Shown one piece after another: positions 55,015 through 61,150 of a DNA stretch of 64,000 bases; position 1 is the first letter of the stretch, and every line of letters begins with the position of its first letter. Under the pieces are notes generated by a model that saw only the letters and a list, made by a program, of their open reading frames with translations, was not told the DNA's origin and searched no databases. Both the position numbers and the translations under genes were made by a program. The stretch is taken from positions 27,374,001 through 27,438,000 of the forward strand of contig JAYKYS010000004.1 in assembly GCA_036924285.1 (NCBI GenBank). The letters are read 5' to 3'. The DNA is from Asterella californica. Lineage: Eukaryota > Streptophyta > Marchantiopsida > Marchantiales > Aytoniaceae.

Positions 55015-56309
55015 CCCAGTGGGCAGTATCCAGAGGAGGGTGTATGTGTGCTGGAGCTGTTTGGAGGGATCAGCACAGGTTTGGCTGCGGATTGCAAGCA
55101 AGCATACAAGTACATCGATACTTGTATGTGGAGAGAGATGAGATTGCAAGATGCATCTCATTGCGACATGTGGTACGTTTGGTGCAGAGATATCTTGAGT
55201 TGTTGCCCATATCAGCTGTTAGACGATACCAGCACGCATTACCGTCAGATATTTTGCTGCTGGGGGCGCAGGATCTTACGTTTGTTGGCACCATTCACTT
55301 GGTGATAGCTGGATGGTCATGTCAAGGTCACACGCATGCTAGGAGAGGTCAGGGGTTTACATGTCCCGCGATCTAGGATGTTCTGAGAGATGTTACGGAT
55401 CTTACGACATCTCCAGATGCATCAGGTGGATTCTCCAGCATATATCTTGGAGAACGTTCCTTTGTTGGGTGATGCTCGTACACAGATGATGGCGAGTGTG
55501 CACCAAGTGCGGTCTTGGATTGGACCAGCAGTGTTGTTGGATACAGCGAGAGTAGGATCTCGTGCACATCGTCCACGGTTGTGGTGGACAAACTTGTTAT
55601 CGAGAGAGGTGCTTAAGCGCGCACACGATGGAGTGAGACGACCAGTGCATCTCACGGTTGATAGCATCTTGGATGCAGGGCGACGATCTCAAGTAGTGAG
55701 AGTCGTCGATAGGTCACCCATGGCAGTGGTGAATCTAGTGGGACGACCTATGGTAGCGTTACCCACTTTGGTAAGCTTTTCAGCGTCACCTGCTTACAGA
55801 GATGGAGGACCTGAGCTTGTGTGGGATGCTCAATTACGGCAGTTGGTGGAACCCAATGCCGATGAGCGAGAGCGAGCGATGGGTTTCGCGACAAGTACGA
55901 TGGCAGTAGCTTCGGTGTCGGAGGCTTCACGTCGTCAAGTATTGGATCAAGCAATGGACTTGAATTGCTTGACATGGATTGTTAGCCTTGGATTGGCTGA
56001 GCAGCGTCGGATGCGATCGACGCGTGTTACTGCTCGAGCACTCTTGAACTCTTTGCCTACCGGGTCGGTGGAGGTAAAGATTGGGAGCAAGGCACGTGGA
56101 GTTCGTCATCCTTGGACATCATGGGATGTCGTAGGAGAGAGTGTGGAGCTTGCAACTAGAACTGTAGAAGTTTTTCGCACAGTAGCGGTGGAGGTTGTTG
56201 GTGGTGAGCAGAAGGAAACTGCTCCAGAGGCTGCAAGATAGCAGTCAACGACTTCATCTTCTACCTCTAGCATGGTGACAGAGGATACTTGGGAGTCAGA
56301 GATTGGACC
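55015..56309 (+). pseudogene. Dnmt3-type cytosine-5 DNA methyltransferase inside retroelement M
   Basis: Family motifs occur in order. Motif I, VLELFGGISTGLAA (55048-55089), is the AdoMet loop, followed after a frameshift by HRYLYVERDEIAR. Motif IV, HLVIAGWSCQGHTHARRGQG, has the catalytic Cys at 55320-55322, with Ser in place of the usual Pro. Motif VI, YILENV, has ENV at 55450-55458. Motif VIII, DTARVGSRAHRPRLWWTNLL, is at about 55540-55600. The C-terminal ERERAMGF ... RRQVLDQAMDLNCLTWIV corresponds to motifs IX-X. The motif VIII and C-terminal patterns match the Dnmt3 group better than Dnmt1/CMT. Lesions: shifts near 55015, 55087 and 55365, TGA 55383-55385 (Trp expected), TAG 56239-56241, after which the frame stays open to the D insertion. 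It is dead here, but the family signature is clear. The enzyme would transfer a methyl group from AdoMet to cytosine in DNA. Confidence 0.85.
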
Positions 56310-57152
56310 TGTAACGACATATGTTACACATAGGAAGTTTATCTATTAGTAAGGTGTTTAGTTCTAAACTAAGTGTTGAGAATGTTTATTTGCTGCCAAA
56401 GTACTTTTAGGAGATATCAAGTTAGTCATGACTAGCTAAAAGTTAATTATGGTTAAACTTAGCTGTACTTTTGGCAGAATTCAGATATTTGCTAAAGAGT
56501 GAGCACTACTATCTTGTCATCTTGTCTAAAAGGTAGAAAGGAGGTGGAAAGTATCCCTTATCTCCTTTTTGACTTGATATTAGTGGTTGGATTAAAGTTG
56601 TGGACTTTGTGGGCATTAAAAACAAGAAGAGATTCCACATGTTTCCTTTTTAGTGGGTCCTAGTGTAGGGGGGTGGAAATTCGAGATTCCTTGAAAATAT
56701 TCTAGAATCCTTCTAGAAGTTGTTGACTTTGAAGGAATAAGCCCATGTGAAAAGATAAAAAGCCCATGTGATTAATGGTTTTACCTTAAGTAATATCTTA
56801 GTAAAACTCGGTAAAAGTAATTAAGGCTGAGTTACCGGAGGTACCAAAGTAAAAACCTAGAATGTATAAATAGAGGAGTAGAGAAGAGCTCCGGATCCTT
56901 GTTTTCACATTGTCGTAATGACAACTTGAGTAATATAGAGAGTGTGGGATATTTTTAGCATGTGAGAACTTGAGAGACGTCGTTAGAATGGAGGATTTTA
57001 GTTGATGTGTTTAAGAAGATTTTTAGTTGATAAGTTTGTGGGTGTATGAATGAGTGAACTCAGCATTTTCCCTTCAAGTTCATGGTGTGCTTCCATCAAA
57101 GCCAACAGAGGTGACCCCTGAGTGAGAGACAGGCCCGACATGTTGCAGATTC
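56310..57152 (+). repeat. Element D 5' LTR (3' end deleted)
   Basis: Starts TGTAACGACATATG, the reverse complement of the C LTR end. TATA box TATAAATAG at 56865-56873. Compared with C it stops at gcagattc and jumps to the primer site, losing 74 bp including the terminal CA. Confidence 0.92.
56865..56873 (+). promoter_or_regulatory. Element D LTR TATA box
   Basis: TATAAATAG, conserved with both C LTRs. Confidence 0.65.
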
Positions 57153-57153
57153 G

Positions 57154-57168
57154 TTCCGTTGCCGGGAC
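57154..57168 (+). other. Element D primer site remnant, tRNA-Glu
   Basis: ttccgttgccgggac is complementary to the tRNA-Glu 3' region (GTCCCGGCAACGGAA). The bases pairing with the terminal CCA are lost in the deletion. Confidence 0.75.
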
Positions 57169-57191
57169 CTCACTTGAAGGGATCATTGAAA

Positions 57192-57362
57192 ATGTTTAGA
57201 GTTCAGTTCTATATTAGACAAAAAGAGATTATGAGAGAACACATGGAGAGAACGTTGGGAGGAGAGAGAGCTAACGCGATGTTAGCAACATTAGAACCTT
57301 TCGTGTATCCCGTAGTGATATATGACGCATTCGAAGTCATTCTTTACATCTTGTTCACGTAG
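57192..57362 (+). CDS. Element D conserved 56-residue leader ORF
   Basis: ATG at 57192, stop TAG 57360-57362. Identical to the C copy except for Tyr in place of Cys at residue 7. This is stronger conservation than in much of gag-pol between the two copies. Confidence 0.5.
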   Translation: MFRVQFYIRQKEIMREHMERTLGGERANAMLATLEPFVYPVVIYDAFEVILYILFT

Positions 57363-57439
57363 AAAGGGTTTCAAGAGGGGGTGCAACAAGAGTTGTAGAG
57401 AAAGGAGGAGAGAAAAGTTATTAGAGGAGAGAAATTTGT

Positions 57440-57960
57440 GAGTTTATAAATTTTGCTCTCTGGAAAATTTGTACAGTCGCTGTCAGATTTTCTGTGAATT
57501 TTATTTTCCTGAGAAACTTTCCAGTGTTTTAGAGTGGCTGATGAGCTATCTAGGACAAAAGGTATGATAAAAAAGGTGGTCTAGAGAAGGAGCAATGAAT
57601 TTTCAAAGTTGAGGGGGTTTATTCGTGAGAGTTGAGGAATTTTGTTCTCTGGAAAAAGTTTATAGTCAGTGTCAGATTTTCTGTGAATTTTATTTTCCTG
57701 AGAAACTTTCCAGTGTTTTAGAGTGGCTGATAAGCTATCCAGGACAAAAGAAATCATGAGAAGATGAGGTATGAAGAGGGAGAAAGAATTTTTCAAAGTG
57801 GAAGGGGTTGACAACCATGAGGGAAGTGAAAATATACAAATTTCAGTTCTCTGAAAATTTCTACAGTCATCACCATCTCTTCTGATTAGGGAAGTTTCTG
57901 TTGAAACTTCATGATTTTGTAGCTTGGAGGTTGAGCTATTGGGGACCACAAAAATGTTGG
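57440..57960. repeat. Element D leader repeats, about 190 bp each
   Basis: gtcagattttctgtgaattttattttcctgag occurs at 57482 and 57671 (189 bp apart). A third diverged unit starts near 57849 (ctctgaaaatttctacagtc). Same array as in C. Confidence 0.85.
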
Positions 57961-58023
57961 AGAGATCTCTTACCAACTAAGAGATATACGTTTCGGCATA
58001 CAAGGAGGTCTTGAAGATACTTC

Positions 58024-58341
58024 ATGAGGAATCCAGTTCGAGTGCCGAGGTGGAAGAAGAGACGTTTAGGAGTTCGAACAGAGACGGAGAAGCCCAAGTT
58101 AAGTATAGATGAGTTACGAACACGCATCTATACCACTTGAGGTGCCCTCTTTATCCTATACGAAGAAGCTTCCGCGACCATTGGCACAAATTTGAAAAAA
58201 GCCGAGTTTAAAGCATCATTCACTGTGGAGGTCACGAATGCTCCTGGTGAAGTAGAGTTGGATCCTTACAAGAGTGAGTTCAAGATGTCTGTTGTGATTA
58301 GTACAAACGATGGTGAGGAGGATCATATCTTTGATAGTTAA
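58024..58341 (+). pseudogene. Element D 105-residue accessory ORF (one stop)
   Basis: ATG at 58024, collinear with C 49425-49108. TGA at 58138-58140 breaks it. Shared blocks: NPVRVPR, KKRRLGVRTETE, FTVEVTNAPGEVE. Both copies end at the same codon. Unknown function. Confidence 0.5.
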
Positions 58342-58479
58342 TTTTAGATTAGATTTTATTTCGTGTATAGCATGTATAATACACGATTTCCAATATAAAG
58401 CTCGGAAGAGTTAAGAAAGTGATGTAGAATTATTTTCCTCTATGATATTTTGTCCACTTAATGGTTGAGAAGGTGCAAC

Positions 58480-58956
58480 ATGAGTGGAAATTCAAAAGAT
58501 TGGAAAGTTAGACTTAGAAACCTTCCTCAAGGTTTAGATGTCATAGTAAGTGTCGGGGAAAGTTCGAGAGAGATTATCGTCGAGTTTGAAAATCCTAGTA
58601 CTAAACCTCAAGTAGAATCTCCGAGGAGAAGAGTAGAAACCGACTTGTGGTGTTATTTCTGTAGAGGGTTGGGACACAAAGTAGTGAATTGTCCAACTAG
58701 AATCAGAACCGAGAGAGCTAAAGGGAAGCAGGAGTTTACTGATTTAAGTCTTCGAGTGGGTCCATCGTCACCAGCGCCAATTCATCTTCTAGACGAAGAT
58801 CCTTGTCCAAGTTGTGAAGTGGGTGATCTATCAAGAGGACACAAGTGCGTCGATGTGGCCGTCCTACTTACGTCAGTAGTCGAGAAATTGGACGAGACTC
58901 AAAGAGCTGAGACGGAGAAGTTGTCGACTTCAAAAGAGGACTCGGCTGAGTTGTGA
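58480..58956 (+). CDS. Element D zinc-knuckle ORF upstream of gag
   Basis: ATG at 58480 (matching the C start), 158 residues, intact. Middle: CCHC knuckle CYFCRGLGHKVVNC. C-terminal: CPSCEVGDLSRGHKC, then a helix rich in Glu. It looks like a separate nucleocapsid-type RNA-binding protein, made in addition to the knuckle inside gag. Its TGA (58954-58956) shares a base with the next ATG (58956-58958). Confidence 0.7.
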   Translation: MSGNSKDWKVRLRNLPQGLDVIVSVGESSREIIVEFENPSTKPQVESPRRRVETDLWCYFCRGLGHKVVNCPTRIRTERAKGKQEFTDLSLRVGPSSPAPIHLLDEDPCPSCEVGDLSRGHKCVDVAVLLTSVVEKLDETQRAETEKLSTSKEDSAEL

Positions 58957-59167
58957 TGGAGATCGTCATTCGGATGGTGGAGAAGACGGTGATGCGACTC
59001 AGACTCATGATTACCTTGGGAGAAGAGATGGCACAAGAGGTGTTGTTACAACCATTTCTTTTTATTTTACCTATGGTAGATTATTCACGAATGGAATTGG
59101 TGATGTTCGTACTCTTTTAGCGAGTAGTTATTGCACAACGATTAGAAGAGTAGAAAGAGTAGTTACA
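58956..59167 (+). pseudogene. Element D short frame between the zinc-knuckle ORF and gag (frameshifted)
   Basis: Starts MEIVIRMVEKTVMRLRLM as in C, then loses one base near 59093 (gaatggaattgg against gaatgagaattgg) and stops early. The start overlap TGATG is conserved. Confidence 0.4.
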
Positions 59168-59169
59168 AG

Positions 59170-60630
59170 ATGGGAAAGCTACATGTGTTTCATGGGAAGG
59201 ACAATGAAGATGTAGAACCGTTTGTTCGAGACTTCAAAAGAGGTTGCATCGGAAACAACGTGAGAAGGAAGGAAGAATGGGTGTTGTTACTGCCAGAGTT
59301 TTTAGAAGATTTTGCTCTTACGTGGTATGAAGACCGAGTGAAGAACAAGACACCTGGTGCAGTTGAGGACACATGGGAGACGTTGAGTAACGCTCTCATC
59401 GAAGAGTTTCTTCCAGAAGAGAGTTATGAGAAGCTCATGGTGGAGCTTACTCATTTGAGGCAACGGGAAGACGAGAAAGTTCGGCAGTATGCCGAAAGGG
59501 TGGATAAGTTGGAGCAACGGTTTCGGACGGTCCTACAAAAGAGTGGAGACAATGTGGAGCTAACGATGGTGGGGATTGGAGCAGTGCTGACCAAGAACTT
59601 GGTGGGAGGGTTGAGACCTTCAATTCGAACCCAAGTGAGGTACGAGAAGCCAACAACCAAAGCGGAGGCCATCAAGATTGCGACAAATATGGAAGAGAGT
59701 TTGGATGAAGGAGATATCATCCAACCTCATCATGCTGCTCTGGTGTCAACTCCGACTCCTGGTGTAGTCACAACGATCGCACCTGCATCATCACAATTGG
59801 TGATTGCTTCAACGTCAGCTTCTACTCCAACGGTGGTGCCAAGACCGTTTGTCCCAACAACGATGTCTACTGCCACCTCTGATTTTCATGCTGAGCTGAA
59901 GAGCATCACCGATACTCTTGCGGATCTCAAGATAAACGTGGTGCAGTTACGAGAATGGAGGAACAAAGGTGGAGGAGGAGGTCAAAGAGGTTACGACAAC
60001 AATCTCAACCGAGGAAATCAAGGTAACTTTGGAAGAATCACTTGTTGGACGTGTGGAGGTTCTCATTTCCAGCGAAATTGTCATAATAACGGAACAAGAG
60101 GTGCCGAAGCTGTCAGAATGAATGTGGGTGGAGGAAATCCATCACAAGGACGAGACAAGGAGGTGGCTACTATCGATGTCGTGCGAGATCCCATCTACGA
60201 GAAAGGAGAGAGTTCAAACTCTTCTCATGCACCGGTGGAGCTTTTAGCTCAAGAAAGGAAAAGAACTCGATTTTCTGATGAACCGGTTTTCATGGAGGAG
60301 TCAGCAAGTAGAAGTACTCGTTCGAGTAATGTTTTGAGTACACCAAGCGAGTCAAGAAGGAAACTGAGGATGGCGGATTTCATCATTTCATCTTCTCAAG
60401 CAGGATATGATGTGGTTGAAGATGTGGGTGCTCAGAAAGCCAACATCACTGTTGGACAACTGATGGCACTTAATCCTAGCTTACGAAGGGAACTCAGAGG
60501 AGGACTGAGTTCTAAGAGAAGCAAGAAGAAGAAACCCAAGAGCAAGACATCAAAGTCTGTGGGAGTTGGTGTGGTGGATGTGCTTCTTCAGAGGTATGCA
60601 CTAGGGCTTCAAAGATTGAAGTCCGGTTGA
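59170..60630 (+). CDS. Element D gag
   Basis: ATG at 59170, 486 codons open. Gag domain at about residues 1-170 (FHGKDNEDVEPFVRDFKRG, LTWYEDRVKN, LIEEFLPEESYEKLM). Then a Pro/Thr-rich linker, a helical segment (DFHAELKSITDTLADLKINV), the Gly/Asn-rich region and the CCHC knuckle CWTCGGSHFQRNC. The pre-protease segment ANITVGQLMALNPSLRREL follows. It ends out of frame after a small deletion near 60575 relative to C, so gag and protease are separated here. Confidence 0.9.
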   Translation: MGKLHVFHGKDNEDVEPFVRDFKRGCIGNNVRRKEEWVLLLPEFLEDFALTWYEDRVKNKTPGAVEDTWETLSNALIEEFLPEESYEKLMVELTHLRQREDEKVRQYAERVDKLEQRFRTVLQKSGDNVELTMVGIGAVLTKNLVGGLRPSIRTQVRYEKPTTKAEAIKIATNMEESLDEGDIIQPHHAALVSTPTPGVVTTIAPASSQLVIASTSASTPTVVPRPFVPTTMSTATSDFHAELKSITDTLADLKINVVQLREWRNKGGGGGQRGYDNNLNRGNQGNFGRITCWTCGGSHFQRNCHNNGTRGAEAVRMNVGGGNPSQGRDKEVATIDVVRDPIYEKGESSNSSHAPVELLAQERKRTRFSDEPVFMEESASRSTRSSNVLSTPSESRRKLRMADFIISSSQAGYDVVEDVGAQKANITVGQLMALNPSLRRELRGGLSSKRSKKKKPKSKTSKSVGVGVVDVLLQRYALGLQRLKSG

Positions 60631-61150
60631 ATGGTCACTACGTCTCTGACGCATTGGTGGATGGAGGGTCGGCTGTAAACGCCATATCAGCGAGGTTGAT
60701 GAAGAAGTTGGGGATGGAACCAACTCGCTCGGCTAGCATTGTCGTGGGGATGGCTAACAAGCAACGGGTAAGACCTCTTGGTGTGTTAGAGAAGGTGGTC
60801 ATGTCTGTGATGGGAGTTCAAACATTGATGTCCTTTCAAGTGTTAAAAGACTCTAGTTATGATTTGCTCCCAGGTAGGCCTTGGTTGAGAGCTGTGCGCA
60901 CCACTGATAGGTGGAACAAGGGATACTTACGGATTGGGCCTAGAGATCATAGAGTGATAGTTCTTCTCTCGGGTGTTGGAGTTGTGACTTTTGACTCTGA
61001 TAGACCCACTAGTGACTACTGGAATCTGATACGGAGGATGATCAGAGTGTCTCAGAAGTAGATACTGGGGATTCTTACGACCAAGAATCCTCGTCTGAGG
61101 ATGAAGGATTTGGTCGAGATGAATCAGTACATCAGCTTAGTGCTATTGAC
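60627..61150 (+). pseudogene. Element D protease
   Basis: LVDGGSAVNAISARLMKK carries the Asp-Gly-Gly active site shared with C. LLPGRPWLRAV and TTDRWNKGYLRIG follow. A frameshift near 61030 (acidic linker) disconnects it from RT. Confidence 0.8.

Larger units (their letters stand above)
41411..56309 (+). mobile_element. Element M: DNA-methyltransferase-bearing LTR retrotransposon, split by elements C and D
   Basis: Coding order on the + strand is gag (52.34-53.87 kb), aspartic protease (53.87-54.65 kb), linker, and cytosine-5 DNA methyltransferase (55.0-56.24 kb). Coding continues in frame to 56309, where element D is inserted. Upstream, element C interrupts the leader/LTR at 42486/51230. 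The flanks of C share a GC-rich gcggag repeat tract, consistent with one interrupted sequence. The left boundary (tgtcacgtcag at 41411) is a guess. No RT is visible, and it is expected beyond D, outside the window. The gag motif LAWKGLFQHLEGP and the protease DSGAQ support a retrotransposon of the Ty3/gypsy type. Confidence 0.7.

Noticed and set aside
55048..55305. Separate small gene starting at the ELFGG motif
   Set aside because: It is motif I of the methyltransferase displaced by two frameshifts, not an independent gene.
57440..57960. CRISPR-like array
   Set aside because: Only two to three long diverged units inside a eukaryotic retrotransposon leader; no spacer structure.
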